Of a DNA stretch of 58,406 nt, positions 1-8,845 are shown in pieces. The position numbers were made by a program, and so were the translations under genes. Position 1 is the stretch's first letter. Every line of letters starts with the position of its first letter. The notes under the pieces are model-generated. The model was not told where the DNA came from. It made no database searches and worked only from the letters and a program-made list of their open reading frames with translations. Source of the stretch: Cellvibrionaceae bacterium (GTDB lineage Bacteria > Pseudomonadota > Gammaproteobacteria > Pseudomonadales > Cellvibrionaceae); contig JAOXRT010000101.1 in NCBI GenBank assembly GCA_025800365.1, positions 1 to 58,406 of the forward strand, in the 5' to 3' direction.

Positions 1-936
1 ATGAAAATCACCTTTAAGCAGCTTAGAATTTAAACCTCGCGATAATAAACGGCCTAACTTTAGAATTTTGAAGTTATTAAATACATCCAGTGCGGCTACC
101 ACAGTGGTTTTTAAAGGCTTGCCATGAAAAAAGGCGCTGGACAACATAAAGGTTTTAAGTGTGCCTATGGCGCTATCTTTTGGCGGTGTGGCTTGCCAGA
201 GCGCATCTTTTTCTCGCAGTACCGAGGTGAGCTCTTTAATCTCGTCATACTTGGCAAACTGCGTAGGAATAGTTTTATCACAGTGTGCCGCACTGGCTAG
301 ATAGTGGAATGGTAAGGCATCGGTAGACATGCCCACATAACCTAGATCGACAGCCTCCGCTAAGGTATTTTTCATGGCGCTAAGTTCACTAGCGCTTGGA
401 TCACGACTAATACTGTCTTCAAAACCCATTGCATCAATGCGCAACATAGAATGTGGTAGCAAGGTTGCAACATTAGGCCCGAGTTTTAATGTATCTAGAT
501 GATTTAGATATTCTTCTGGTGTTTCCCAGTCGACTTTATCGGCGCAGCTTTTCAATATAGATTTGGGCAGGTTTTCTACTCGTGCGAAGCAATCAACAAT
601 AGGATCGTTACGACCGTCTCTTTGATTACCAAAGGCTAAGCCTAGGCTACAGTTGGCGATAACCACTGATGTTGTACCGTGGCGGATAGATTCTGGTAGC
701 CCAGGTGCAACCTCTAGCTCCAAATCATAATGAGTGTGTATATCGAATAAACCAGGCATCAACCACTGCCCTTCGGCATTTATGACGGTGCCGGCTTTGC
801 TGCTATCAAGTTCAGCTCCGCGTTCTATAATCTGCCCATCCTTAATGGCAACATCTTCGATGATGGGGGCTTTACCTTCGTTAAAGACTTTCGCGCCCTG
901 TATTAGGGTGTCATAAGCTGGAGTTTGCTCACTCAT
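1..936 (-). CDS. N-acyl-D-amino-acid deacylase-like amidohydrolase (3' end outside window)
   Basis: The reading frame is open from an ATG at 936 down to base 1, giving 312 codons, and the C-terminal part lies beyond the window. The N-terminus has the small beta-sandwich of amidohydrolases followed by FDIHTHYD (about residues 64-71), whose H67-x-H69 pair is the usual first metal ligand set. The later stretch STDALPFHYLAS resembles the D-aminoacylase / dihydroorotase-like branch (Amidohydro_3). Members hydrolyse N-acyl bonds of D-amino acids or related cyclic amides in the cytoplasm using zinc. The downstream (left) context is not visible; upstream lies a TetR regulator on the same strand. The substrate cannot be deduced. 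No frameshift was seen. Confidence 0.75.
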   Translation of the reverse strand, partial: MSEQTPAYDTLIQGAKVFNEGKAPIIEDVAIKDGQIIERGAELDSSKAGTVINAEGQWLMPGLFDIHTHYDLELEVAPGLPESIRHGTTSVVIANCSLGLAFGNQRDGRNDPIVDCFARVENLPKSILKSCADKVDWETPEEYLNHLDTLKLGPNVATLLPHSMLRIDAMGFEDSISRDPSASELSAMKNTLAEAVDLGYVGMSTDALPFHYLASAAHCDKTIPTQFAKYDEIKELTSVLREKDALWQATPPKDSAIGTLKTFMLSSAFFHGKPLKTTVVAALDVFNNFKILKLGRLLSRGLNSKLLKGDFH

Positions 937-1006
937 TATATTTCTCTTTTTATAGTGTTTTTATGTCGTCGCTAAATAGGCTTAGAGTATTGAATTTCGA
1001 TATTGC

Positions 1007-1612
1007 TTAACGGTGCTCGCACTCGAAATAACAGGCCAGCATCTTGGCCCCTAAGTCTAGAGTGTCTTCTTTGCTGCTTAGGGGCTGGCCGAATACATGA
1101 CGGTGGACTAAACCCTCTGCCATCGCAAATAGGTTATAGGCCACGGCTTCCGGGTTTTCTTTGTTGTGGGCCTTTACATAGGCCAGTACTTTTTCCTCCA
1201 AAACGGCTTCAGATTTTAGGAGTATCTCGTCAAGCAAGGGGTCGATAAATCGGCGTTGCTCCAGCACTTGGTGCAACTCTGCCTCGCTTTCATGGTAGTG
1301 ATAAACAATTTCCAAAACCTTGCGAAACAGCAGTTCGGTGGAATGCTCCAAAGGGTCTAAGCGGCTTTGCTTTGTTTCTAAACCGGGTACGGCATGGAAG
1401 ATTTCATCGCGCTTAAGTTGGGCGATTACTCTTAACAACTCATCTTTGTTCTCAAAGTTTTGATAGAAGGTCCCTGTCGCTACGGCGGCGTCTTCTGCTA
1501 TTACCTTGGCAGTACTCTGCTCGTAACCACGACGAGCAAAGCTTTCTCGGCCAGCTTGTATCAGCGCGGCTCGCTTTGCGAGCGCCCGTTTTTGGGTGGG
1601 GAGTGTTTTCAT
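1007..1612 (-). CDS. TetR/AcrR-family transcriptional regulator
   Basis: A 201-residue protein with a typical TetR N-terminus: a helical DNA-binding domain at about residues 10-65, including FARRGYEQSTAKVIAEDAAV and TGTFYQNFENKDELL, then a divergent all-helical ligand domain. I chose the ATG at 1612 rather than the GTG one codon earlier. The gene is divergent from the hydrolase/Old Yellow Enzyme pair starting at 1747, with a 134-bp gap that contains inverted repeats, so it probably represses that pair and itself. It lies 70 bp from the amidohydrolase on the same strand and could also control that gene. The effector is unknown. Confidence 0.88.
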   Translation of the reverse strand: MKTLPTQKRALAKRAALIQAGRESFARRGYEQSTAKVIAEDAAVATGTFYQNFENKDELLRVIAQLKRDEIFHAVPGLETKQSRLDPLEHSTELLFRKVLEIVYHYHESEAELHQVLEQRRFIDPLLDEILLKSEAVLEEKVLAYVKAHNKENPEAVAYNLFAMAEGLVHRHVFGQPLSSKEDTLDLGAKMLACYFECEHR

Positions 1613-1650
1613 CACATAGCTTCTAGCAAGTATTAAGATCTAATCTAATT

Positions 1651-1686
1651 AAAACATGAACTGGAAGTCAAGTTCGATTATGTTTT
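1651..1686. promoter_or_regulatory. Candidate TetR operator between divergent genes
   Basis: Nested inverted repeats lie midway between the TetR gene and the hydrolase gene. GAACT (1658-1662) and AGTTC (1671-1675) are separated by 8 bp, and AAAACAT (1651-1657) and ATGTTTT (1680-1686) sit outside them slightly off-centre. TetR dimers usually bind palindromes of about 16-20 bp in such a location. This is inference from position and symmetry only. Confidence 0.35.
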
Positions 1687-1746
1687 AGACTAGGCCAAAC
1701 AAAACAGCACATTCTCTACTATTAAAACACCATAAAAGCCGAGAAA

Positions 1747-2694
1747 ATGACGATAAAAACCGATAATTTGAAGCTAAATGACGAAAAAATAACAAGTACC
1801 ATCGAAAGTTGGCGCCAAAAAGGCCAACTGCGCCAACTCTGCAATAGGCAGATATTTACTATAGATAGCCCATCCATTGAGGCTGAAAAAGCCACCGTTG
1901 TTCTCATTCATGGCTTCCCTACTTCCAGCTGGGACTGGTTGCCTATTTGGCAGGCACTCAATAAGCACTACCGTCTCGTAAGCTTGGATATGTTGGGCTT
2001 TGGCTTCTCTGAAAAGCCCAATCAACGCCGCTATACCATTCATGGTCAAGCCGATTTGTTTGAAGCGTTGATCGATGAGTTTGGGCTGAAGGAATATCAC
2101 ATACTGGCCCACGACTATGGTGATACCGTGGCCCAAGAGCTGCTGGCACGCCAATATGAAGCTAAGGGTAGCGGGCAATGCTTATCCTGTTGTTTTCTAA
2201 ATGGGGGCTTGTTTCCAGAAACCCATCGAGCACTGCTTACCCAAAAGCTATTGCTCTCCCCTATCGGGGCTTTTGTAAATCGCTTTAATGGTTACGCTAG
2301 CTTTAAGAAAAACTTCAGCAGCGTTTATGGCCCACAAAGCAAGCCCAGTGAATTTGAGTTACAGGTGTTTTGGCAGCTAATCAACGAGAATGACGGCAAG
2401 CACCTTTTCCATAATTTGATTACCTATATTAATGATCGCAAGCAGCATCGCGAACGTTGGTTAAAACCTCTGCAAGATTCAGCTATCCCATTGGCCTTGA
2501 TTAATGGCTCAGTCGATCCCGTTTCAGGCAAACATATGGTCGAGCGCTATAAAGAACTAGCTTGTCGCTTGGACTATTTAAAAGAGTTAGCGCCCATTGG
2601 CCATTACCCCCAAGTAGAAGCCCCACAAGATGTAGCGGCGGCTTACTTAGAGTTTATGGCTCAAATTGCGACTGGTGCGAGTGAAAACGAATGA
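1747..2694 (+). CDS. Alpha/beta hydrolase of the haloalkane dehalogenase / MEST-like group
   Basis: A 315-residue alpha/beta-hydrolase fold protein. HGFP (residues 55-58) gives the oxyanion-hole loop. AHDYGD (about 121-126) is the nucleophile elbow, with Asp123 in place of Ser, as in haloalkane dehalogenases, epoxide hydrolases and the MEST group. His286 in IGHYPQ is the likely catalytic histidine. An Asp nucleophile favours dehalogenase or epoxide hydrolase chemistry over an esterase, but the substrate is unknown. No signal peptide is seen, so it is cytoplasmic. Its last four bases overlap the start of the next gene, so the two are translationally coupled. It is probably controlled by the divergent TetR regulator. 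Confidence 0.85.
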   Translation: MTIKTDNLKLNDEKITSTIESWRQKGQLRQLCNRQIFTIDSPSIEAEKATVVLIHGFPTSSWDWLPIWQALNKHYRLVSLDMLGFGFSEKPNQRRYTIHGQADLFEALIDEFGLKEYHILAHDYGDTVAQELLARQYEAKGSGQCLSCCFLNGGLFPETHRALLTQKLLLSPIGAFVNRFNGYASFKKNFSSVYGPQSKPSEFELQVFWQLINENDGKHLFHNLITYINDRKQHRERWLKPLQDSAIPLALINGSVDPVSGKHMVERYKELACRLDYLKELAPIGHYPQVEAPQDVAAAYLEFMAQIATGASENE

Positions 2695-3920
2695 GTGAGA
2701 TAAAACTGTCATCAAGCTTCGAACTTCCCTGCGGACAAACGATAAAAAACCGGTTTTTTAAATCGGCTATGAGCGAGCAGCTGGCCGATCATGAGCATAA
2801 CCCTAGTGAAGGCCTCAATACCTTATATAACCTTTGGGCACAAGGCGGTGCGGCTGTAGTTCTTAGTGGCAACATCATGGTAGATCGCCAGCATCTAGGT
2901 GAGCCCCGTAATACAGTTTTAGATGTCCATAGTGATCTGGAAAAGTACCGCGCTTGGGTGCAAGCAGCCTCGGCAAATGATACTCGGTTTTGGGCTCAGC
3001 TAAATCACCCCGGCAAGCAGTCACCCAAATTTCTACAAAAACTTCCAGTAGCCCCATCGGCTGTTTCTCTAGAAGGCTCATTACAACTGAACTTCAACAA
3101 GCCACGAGCCTTAAAGGAAGGTGAAATATGGCAAGTGATTGCGCAGTTTGCTAATAGCGCGGCTTTAGCCAAGCAAGTGGGTTTTGAAGGTGTGCAAATC
3201 CATGCGGCCCATGGTTATCTAATCAGTCAGTTCTTATCGCCCCGTCATAATATGCGTGATGATCAATGGGGTGGGCCTTTAGAAAATAGAATGCGCTTTC
3301 TGCTAGAAATCTATCGCTCCATTCGAAAGGAAGTGGGCGATAGCTTCCCAGTGGCAGTAAAGCTTAACTCCGCTGATTTTATGAATGGCGGCTTCAGTGA
3401 AGGTGATTCCATTACTGTAGCCCAAGCATTATCCAAAGAGGGTATCGATCTTATAGAGGTTTCGGGTGGCTCCTATGAGGTACCTGCTATGGCTGATGGA
3501 ATACAAAAAGAAAGCAGCAAAAAACGCGAAGCGTACTTTTTAGACTATGCAAAAGAGCTACGTCAATCTGTTGATAGTCCAGTTGTGTTGACGGGTGGTT
3601 TTCGCTCGGCATCAGCAATGAATGAAGCTCTAGCCGAAGAAGCTTGTGATTTAATAGGTATTGCACGCCCTCTTGCAGTAGAGCCCGATCTACCCAACAA
3701 AGCTATGGTCGATAATAATTACACAATCCATCTTCGCCCTCTCTCCACAGGAATCAAAAAACTAGATGAGATGATTTTATTGAATATGAGCTGGTACGAG
3801 GCCCAGTTTGATAGAATCGCAAAAGGCCAATCACCAAAGGCGAATTTAAATGAGTGGTATGCTGCTTGGAAGGTATTTAAAAACCTAGGTGTTTATGCGT
3901 TTAAAAAGCGGCGAGCTTAA
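2691..3920 (+). CDS. NADH:flavin oxidoreductase / Old Yellow Enzyme family
   Basis: A 409-residue FMN-binding TIM barrel. Family signatures visible are the N-terminal KNRFFKSAMSE, LNHPGKQ (about 105-110), the active-site motif HAAHGYL with His171, His174 and Tyr176, SPRHNMRDDQWGG (about 183-195) and the C-terminal phosphate-binding region VVLTGGFRSASAM. The enzymes reduce activated C=C bonds or nitro groups, or in the 2,4-dienoyl-CoA reductase branch act on fatty acyl-CoA; the length without a C-terminal FeS/NAD domain indicates the shorter Old Yellow Enzyme type. The start overlaps the hydrolase stop by 4 bp (ATGA), so the two products probably act on the same substrate. Confidence 0.9.
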   Translation: MSEIKLSSSFELPCGQTIKNRFFKSAMSEQLADHEHNPSEGLNTLYNLWAQGGAAVVLSGNIMVDRQHLGEPRNTVLDVHSDLEKYRAWVQAASANDTRFWAQLNHPGKQSPKFLQKLPVAPSAVSLEGSLQLNFNKPRALKEGEIWQVIAQFANSAALAKQVGFEGVQIHAAHGYLISQFLSPRHNMRDDQWGGPLENRMRFLLEIYRSIRKEVGDSFPVAVKLNSADFMNGGFSEGDSITVAQALSKEGIDLIEVSGGSYEVPAMADGIQKESSKKREAYFLDYAKELRQSVDSPVVLTGGFRSASAMNEALAEEACDLIGIARPLAVEPDLPNKAMVDNNYTIHLRPLSTGIKKLDEMILLNMSWYEAQFDRIAKGQSPKANLNEWYAAWKVFKNLGVYAFKKRRA

Positions 3921-3935
3921 TGAGTAAGCTGCTTA

Positions 3936-4637
3936 TTACAGCCCATATCTTTTTTTGAACGCTTTGAGGCCATCATTGCTAAAGCGTAGCGCTCTTGAGT
4001 TTAAATCTCGTTTGGCCCACTTTCGTTGTATAACATCGCTAAGTACCCATTTGCCAATACTACCGGCCAGATGACTTTTACGCTCGCTCCAATCTAAGCA
4101 AGGTTTACACAGCGGTCTTTTAAGGCCAGATAATTCGCTTAGATCGGCGCCGAGATAGAGAAAGAACTGCCTTCCTTCCTCGCTCAATGTTGATTCTGAT
4201 ATGTTATCTTTTATAAATTGTTTATCGACTAATGATTCATAGAGTTGTGTAGCGAGCTCCCCCGCCATGTGGTCGTAGCAGATACGTGAGGCTCTCAGAT
4301 TTTTATCCTTGGGGCCTGTAAAGACCGACTCTTCAGAGAGAGAGCTGCTGATATTAAGCATATTCTCAATTAACCCAGCTACCTCTTCGCCTTTCAATTG
4401 AAAGTATCGATGACGACCCTGTTTACGAACAACAAGCAAACCACCTTCAACAAGCTTTGCTAGGTGGCTGCTGGCAGTTTGAGCACTTATATCGGCCTCT
4501 AGTGAAAGCTCGGTTGCTGTTAGAGCTTTGCCTCCCATTAATGCAATAAGCATTTTTGATCTGGCCTGATCACCGACGAGATTTCCTATAGTTGCAATAT
4601 TGGGTTCCACGTTTAGATCTCTAGTTCTTATGGTCAT
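3936..4637 (-). CDS. ArsR-family winged-helix transcriptional regulator
   Basis: A 233-residue protein with an N-terminal winged helix-turn-helix (about residues 15-95): TATELSLEADISAQTASSHL followed by LVEGGLLVVRKQGRHRYFQL, characteristic of ArsR/SmtB-type regulators. The C-terminal 130 residues form a longer effector region than in the classical 100-residue metal sensors, including CKPCLDWSERK. I chose the ATG at 4637; a GTG directly before it is also possible. The gene is divergent from the NIPSNAP/ABM pair at 4743, and paired repeats lie immediately upstream, suggesting autoregulation. No clear metal-binding CXC motif is seen in the helix, so the inducer may be organic. Confidence 0.85.
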   Translation of the reverse strand: MTIRTRDLNVEPNIATIGNLVGDQARSKMLIALMGGKALTATELSLEADISAQTASSHLAKLVEGGLLVVRKQGRHRYFQLKGEEVAGLIENMLNISSSLSEESVFTGPKDKNLRASRICYDHMAGELATQLYESLVDKQFIKDNISESTLSEEGRQFFLYLGADLSELSGLKRPLCKPCLDWSERKSHLAGSIGKWVLSDVIQRKWAKRDLNSRALRFSNDGLKAFKKRYGL

Positions 4638-4638
4638 C

Positions 4639-4688
4639 ACTTCGATAGCTATTAATTCTACAACTATTAGTTCGATGGCTATCGAAGT
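4639..4688. promoter_or_regulatory. Two operator-like sites upstream of the ArsR gene
   Basis: TTCGATAGCTAT (4641-4652) and TTCGATGGCTAT (4671-4682) form a direct repeat exactly 30 bp apart. The second is itself an almost perfect palindrome, TTCGAT-GGCT-ATCGAA (4671-4686). The outer arms ACTTCGATAGC (4639-4649) and GCTATCGAAGT (4678-4688) are perfect inverted complements. They abut the ArsR start codon and lie in the divergent promoter region, as expected for ArsR binding sites. Confidence 0.55.
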
Positions 4689-4742
4689 ATTCGCTAGGTT
4701 TAGTAAGTAAAGTGCCTAAAAATTAACAAAGAGGCAACTGTT

Positions 4743-5075
4743 TTGAAAATTACCTGTTTTATTGAATATCAAATAAATCCAAGCAAAACCGAATTTTTTG
4801 AAGATTACGCCAATAATTGGTCAGAGATTATTCCACAATGCGGAGGCGAGTTAGTTGGATATTTTTCCCCTCATGAAGGGACAAATAATATTGCTTATGG
4901 TTTGATATCTTTCGATTCCCTTGCGGACTATGAGCGATATAGAACTGTACTGAAGGAATCCGAAACAGGCAAAAGTAATTTTAATTTTGCCAGTAAAGAG
5001 CAGTTTATACTTAGTGAAAAGCGAAGCTTTCTAAAGGTAATCCCCTCCACCTATCAGCTTCAGAAAAAGGTCTAG
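4743..5075 (+). CDS. NIPSNAP-family dimeric alpha-beta barrel protein
   Basis: A 110-residue protein with the NIPSNAP-like pattern: CFIEYQINPSKTEFFEDYANNW at the N-terminus, GGELVGYFSPHEGTNNIAYG, then FDSLADYERYRTVL. The start is TTG at 4743, supported by an AGAGG ribosome-binding site about 8 bases upstream; no ATG is available before the conserved first strand. Such small ferredoxin-like proteins are of uncertain biochemical role. It is cotranscribed with a related small protein starting 6 bp after its stop, and is divergent from the ArsR gene, which probably controls both. Confidence 0.75.
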   Translation: MKITCFIEYQINPSKTEFFEDYANNWSEIIPQCGGELVGYFSPHEGTNNIAYGLISFDSLADYERYRTVLKESETGKSNFNFASKEQFILSEKRSFLKVIPSTYQLQKKV

Positions 5076-5080
5076 GCCTT

Positions 5081-5386
5081 ATGATCGCCGTACTATTTGA
5101 AGTTAAACCAAAAGCTGGAGCTATGGCCAGCTATCTTGATCTGGCAGAAGCATTAAAGAAGTCATTGGAGAGAATAGAAGGCTTTATCTCCGTAGAGCGC
5201 TTCCAAAGCCTGATTGAACCAGAGAAATATCTTTCATTATCTTACTGGGAGAATGAATCAGCCATTAAAGAGTGGAAGGCTAATCTTAAGCATCAGTCCG
5301 CTCAGAAAAAAGGAAAAGAAGAGCTATTTGAATACTATAGAATTAGAGTTGCAACGGTGCTTAGGGAATATGACTCGGAGAGCTAG
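5081..5386 (+). CDS. Antibiotic biosynthesis monooxygenase (ABM) domain protein
   Basis: A 101-residue single-domain ABM-type protein. The first strand is MIAVLFEVKPKAG, with a helix through SYLDLAEALKKSL, followed by the typical GFISVERFQSLIEPEKYLSL and SYWENESAIKEWK, where the Trp/Glu pattern is characteristic. ABM domains are dimeric ferredoxin-like barrels; some oxidise aromatic polyketides or degrade haem, many are uncharacterised. It starts 6 bp after the NIPSNAP stop, so the two form one operon under the divergent ArsR regulator. Substrate not predictable. Confidence 0.8.
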   Translation: MIAVLFEVKPKAGAMASYLDLAEALKKSLERIEGFISVERFQSLIEPEKYLSLSYWENESAIKEWKANLKHQSAQKKGKEELFEYYRIRVATVLREYDSES

Positions 5387-5406
5387 GCTCCTCTCGTTTT
5401 AGAACT

Positions 5407-6420
5407 TTAAGCTAGCTGTCTACTGCGATATTCGCTAGGAGAAATATCGGTCCATTTGCGAAAAGCATTGGTAAAGCCACTGTTTTCCCGATAGCCCAAT
5501 AATAAGGCGATATTGGTTATTGGGAATTCCTGGTTCTTAAGTAGTTTTTGAGAAATATCCAGTCTTACTTCATTAAGTAGTTTTTGAAAGCTACTGCCTT
5601 CCGCCTGCAGGTGGCGTTGCAATGTGCGTTCATTCATATGCATCAGCTTTGCAACTGATTTTATATTGGCGTTGCCATTAGGTAGCTCTTGAATGATAAA
5701 GCGACGAACCTGCAGGCTATTCCACATGGAATCTTTTTTGTAACGCAGGCGGCTTTCGGCCAGTTGGGATATTTGATCAACTAAACGAGGGTTGCTAGGT
5801 TTATCGGTGTGTAAGGCATCATCGTTACGGAAGGTCAGCTTTATCTTAGGCTGATTAAAAACAATGTTCTCACCAAAAACTTTATGTAGAGCCTCTAAAT
5901 TGTTAGGCTCTGGGTAATGGAGCTCTGCTTTGATGGGAGTAAAATTATCCTGGTAGCTTTTGCGCCCTAGATTCACCCAGCCAGATAAAATGGCATCGGC
6001 AAGGTAACGATCTTGCATTAGCTCAGGCGAAAGCGGCTGCCATTCAAAGCTGGTGGTATCTTCGTGATATTGAACCTTAGAAGTGCCGGTATGCATCAGC
6101 ACTCTGCGAATTGGAATCATCGTCTCAAAGGCCTGGGCAAAACTTTCACAGCAACCGACTAATACTCCAAGCAAACCAAATGAACTCGGACTGGTGCTCA
6201 TGCCGAAAGTTAAGCCAATATTAGGATTGTTCGCTTGCTGATCAATTCGCTGAAACAAGGAGAGTAAAGCACTGAGTGGCACATGTTTATCGGCATCGGC
6301 TATGTCTTGTTCCTTCAAACCACACTGGGCAACTAGAGCCTCGCTATCAAGCCCTAGTTTATTAGCCGTATTTAACAGTGTTTTAAAGTAACTGACTTGT
6401 ACCGTCCAGTGCTTATTCAT
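5407..6420 (-). CDS. AraC-family regulator (arabinose-binding-like N-terminus)
   Basis: A 337-residue regulator of the OruR/ArgR-like size class. The N-terminal 190 residues match the AraC-type ligand domain (GLTFGMSTSPSSFGLLGVL, then TMIPIRRVLMHTGTSKVQY). The last 100 residues hold two helix-turn-helix motifs: SVAKLMHMNERTLQRHLQAE and NIALLLGYRENSGFTNAFRK followed by W-DISPSEYR. The ATG start at 6420 is clear. It is divergent from the TonB receptor gene at 6637, with a 216-bp gap, so it most likely activates that receptor in response to its substrate. Confidence 0.9.
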   Translation of the reverse strand: MNKHWTVQVSYFKTLLNTANKLGLDSEALVAQCGLKEQDIADADKHVPLSALLSLFQRIDQQANNPNIGLTFGMSTSPSSFGLLGVLVGCCESFAQAFETMIPIRRVLMHTGTSKVQYHEDTTSFEWQPLSPELMQDRYLADAILSGWVNLGRKSYQDNFTPIKAELHYPEPNNLEALHKVFGENIVFNQPKIKLTFRNDDALHTDKPSNPRLVDQISQLAESRLRYKKDSMWNSLQVRRFIIQELPNGNANIKSVAKLMHMNERTLQRHLQAEGSSFQKLLNEVRLDISQKLLKNQEFPITNIALLLGYRENSGFTNAFRKWTDISPSEYRSRQLA

Positions 6421-6636
6421 TGTCTTTATTTTATGTTCTTAATTCGTTACCCAGGTAGCTAAAGGCAGCTTTAACTGACTCAGCTAACACTCCTGCTCAT
6501 ATTGCCTAGTATAAAGACCGCCTTGCAACATGCTAGGGCTAGGAATGCTTTTTGTCGTAAATTCGCAAGCGCGTAAGTCAATTGGCTGGATAATGGCCAC
6601 CCACTAAAACAATAGAAATAAAGTGGAGCACCGCGA

Positions 6637-8796
6637 ATGAAAGCCATCACTGTATCAAGCTGCCTATGCCTTAGCGCAGCAATAGCCTTAGCCAACACAA
6701 CGTTTGTACAAGCCCAAGCCCTAGAAGAAGTCATCGTTACTGCACAAAAGCGCAGCCAAGATCTGCAAGATGTGCCTGTGGCCGTAACAGCCTTATCGGA
6801 AGAATTTATTAAGCAAACTGGTATCGATGATATGAAGGGTATTGCTCTTCGTACGCCTGGCTTTAGCATGGGTAACTTTACCGCGAGCCAGCCGCAGCTG
6901 TTTATTCGAGGCATTGGTAGTAACGGAGATGGCGCAGCCAACGGTGAATCTTCGGTAGCTGTTTTCCTAGATGGTGTTTATATCAACCGCAGTGCTGGCG
7001 CCGCTACAGAAATATTTGATCTGGCGAGCATTGAAGTATTGCGTGGTCCACAGGGAACACTGTGGGGCAAAAACGCTATCGGTGGTGCAATTAACCTAAC
7101 ATCTAAAAAACCCGCGGACGAGTTTACCGTTAATCTTGAGTTAGGCGTAGGCAATTTATCCCAACGCAGTTATCGCGGGCTTATCAGCGGCCCTTTAAGC
7201 GATGACCTTCGCGCAAAAGTAACATTCAGCAAAAAAGACCGCGACCCATACATGGAAAGCGTCGTTGATCCTAGCGTAAAGACGATGGATGTTAACAGCG
7301 ATAGCGTAAGAGTTCAGCTTCACTATGCACCGGAATCCAATTTCGAAGCGATGCTGACATTAGATTATGCGACCGATAATAGAACCGGTGTAGGCACCAG
7401 GCCATCACGTGAATACGGCTTAATCGGCCAAACCTTAGCCGCCATGCCCGAAGTAGGTTTCCATCAAAACCATTTGGAAGACCCAGGGTTTCAAGATTCC
7501 GATACCAAGGGTATTTCCTTGAAGGTAGATTGGGATCTAGAAATCGGCACCTTAACGTCTATCACGGCTTATCGTGAAGGTAATGCTGGTTTTGATAACT
7601 ACCTACTGGGTGTTGGCCCGCAAACCTTTGGTTATTTAACGCTGAATAACTTTATGGATGAAAACACCGAAATGCTCAGCCAAGAGTTACGCATTGCTGG
7701 TGATAGCGATAACCTTAAATGGCAGGCCGGTGTTTATCTAAACAATGAAAAAACCCATCGCCTAGAAGGTGGAGAATTCTTTAGTACGGTGTTGCCTGCA
7801 GCTGCGCTAGTTACCGCTTCGGCGGATCAAAGAAATGAAACCTCAAGTGTGGCGCTTTTCACCCAAGGCACCTACAGCATAACTGAAGATTTAGATTTAA
7901 CTCTAGGTCTTCGTTATACCCGTGAGGAAAAAGACTTCAGTAATATCGGCACCCCAGGTACAGCTTATGTTAGCGAGCCCTATAATGTTGCCGAAACAGA
8001 AACCTGGTCGGCAGTTACACCTAAGCTTATTGTTAACTATCACTTAAATGATAGCAGCATGCTGTATTTTAGTGCGGCCACCGGCTTTAAAAGTGGTGGC
8101 TTTGATGGCGTAGTGGCAACCGAGATTGCCGCGAAAACACCGTTCGATGAAGAAGAAGCATTAAACCTAGAGATCGGTTTGAAATCCATGTTACTGGATG
8201 ACCGCGTGCGTTTGAACGCAGCCTTGTTCAATGTTGATTATGAAAACCTACAGGTTCTACAGACCTTCGATTGTGGTGGCTGCTCAGTACCTCCACTGGT
8301 TACCAAGAATGCTGGTGAAGCCGAATCTCGCGGTTTAGAGCTAGAGTTAACTCTAGCAGCGACAGATAACTTACAGCTGTCAGCAACCTATGCCTACTTA
8401 GATACTGAGTACAAAAAGTTAGATGGTAATCTTGCGCAATACGAAGGCAATAATCTTCGAAATGCACCAAAGAATGCCTTCAGCTTAGCCGCAGTATACG
8501 AAAAAGATCTTGCTATAGGCGGCGCTATTAATGGCCGTATTGAGTACATCTCGAAAGATAAAGCCTATCAAGATATCGAGAACTTCGAGTACTCAGCGAT
8601 ACCGAGCTATGAGCTAACCAATATGCGCCTAGCGTATAAGAGTGAAGATGAGCAATGGGAAGTTGCGGCTTGGGTGAATAATGCCTTGGATGAAGAATAC
8701 TACATCCACAATTATCAAATCGCTCCATTCGGTGCCTTCCCTCTTCCTGGTTTGCCAAGAACTTATGGTTTAACAGTGTCTTGGTCTAATCTGTAA
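6637..8796 (+). CDS. TonB-dependent receptor
   Basis: A 719-residue outer-membrane receptor. It has a signal peptide ending near FVQAQA, the TonB box region EEVIVTAQKRSQ, a plug domain (about 40-160) containing FIRGIGSNG, FLDGVYI and EVLRGPQGTLWGKNAIGGAI, and a 22-strand barrel ending in a short C-terminal strand GLTVSWSNL. It imports large or scarce molecules across the outer membrane using TonB energy. The size and the VTAQKR-type box fit the Sphingomonad/Cellvibrionales receptors often found near catabolic genes rather than siderophore genes. The regulator is the divergent AraC at 5407-6420. A strong terminator follows. Confidence 0.93.
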   Translation: MKAITVSSCLCLSAAIALANTTFVQAQALEEVIVTAQKRSQDLQDVPVAVTALSEEFIKQTGIDDMKGIALRTPGFSMGNFTASQPQLFIRGIGSNGDGAANGESSVAVFLDGVYINRSAGAATEIFDLASIEVLRGPQGTLWGKNAIGGAINLTSKKPADEFTVNLELGVGNLSQRSYRGLISGPLSDDLRAKVTFSKKDRDPYMESVVDPSVKTMDVNSDSVRVQLHYAPESNFEAMLTLDYATDNRTGVGTRPSREYGLIGQTLAAMPEVGFHQNHLEDPGFQDSDTKGISLKVDWDLEIGTLTSITAYREGNAGFDNYLLGVGPQTFGYLTLNNFMDENTEMLSQELRIAGDSDNLKWQAGVYLNNEKTHRLEGGEFFSTVLPAAALVTASADQRNETSSVALFTQGTYSITEDLDLTLGLRYTREEKDFSNIGTPGTAYVSEPYNVAETETWSAVTPKLIVNYHLNDSSMLYFSAATGFKSGGFDGVVATEIAAKTPFDEEEALNLEIGLKSMLLDDRVRLNAALFNVDYENLQVLQTFDCGGCSVPPLVTKNAGEAESRGLELELTLAATDNLQLSATYAYLDTEYKKLDGNLAQYEGNNLRNAPKNAFSLAAVYEKDLAIGGAINGRIEYISKDKAYQDIENFEYSAIPSYELTNMRLAYKSEDEQWEVAAWVNNALDEEYYIHNYQIAPFGAFPLPGLPRTYGLTVSWSNL

Positions 8797-8804
8797 GCCC
8801 TTGC

Positions 8805-8839
8805 AGCACATGTTTAAAGTGAAACTTTGAACATGTGCT
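8805..8839. terminator. Intrinsic terminator between convergent genes
   Basis: AGCACATGTTTAAAG (8805-8819) pairs with CTTTGAACATGTGCT (8825-8839) over 15 bp with one U-G wobble and a 5-base loop, followed by TTTT. It ends the TonB receptor transcript and, because the stem is nearly symmetrical, may also serve the convergent gene whose stop is at 8846. Confidence 0.8.
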
Positions 8840-8845
8840 TTTTGA

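Noticed and set aside
5371-5400. Terminator after the ABM gene
   Set aside because: The best stem is only about 5 bp (GAGAG/CTCTC), and although TTTT follows, it is too weak to call.
6480-6941. Open frame on the minus strand over the start of the first TonB receptor
   Set aside because: It is antisense to a clear signal peptide, TonB box and plug domain, and has no recognisable protein features.
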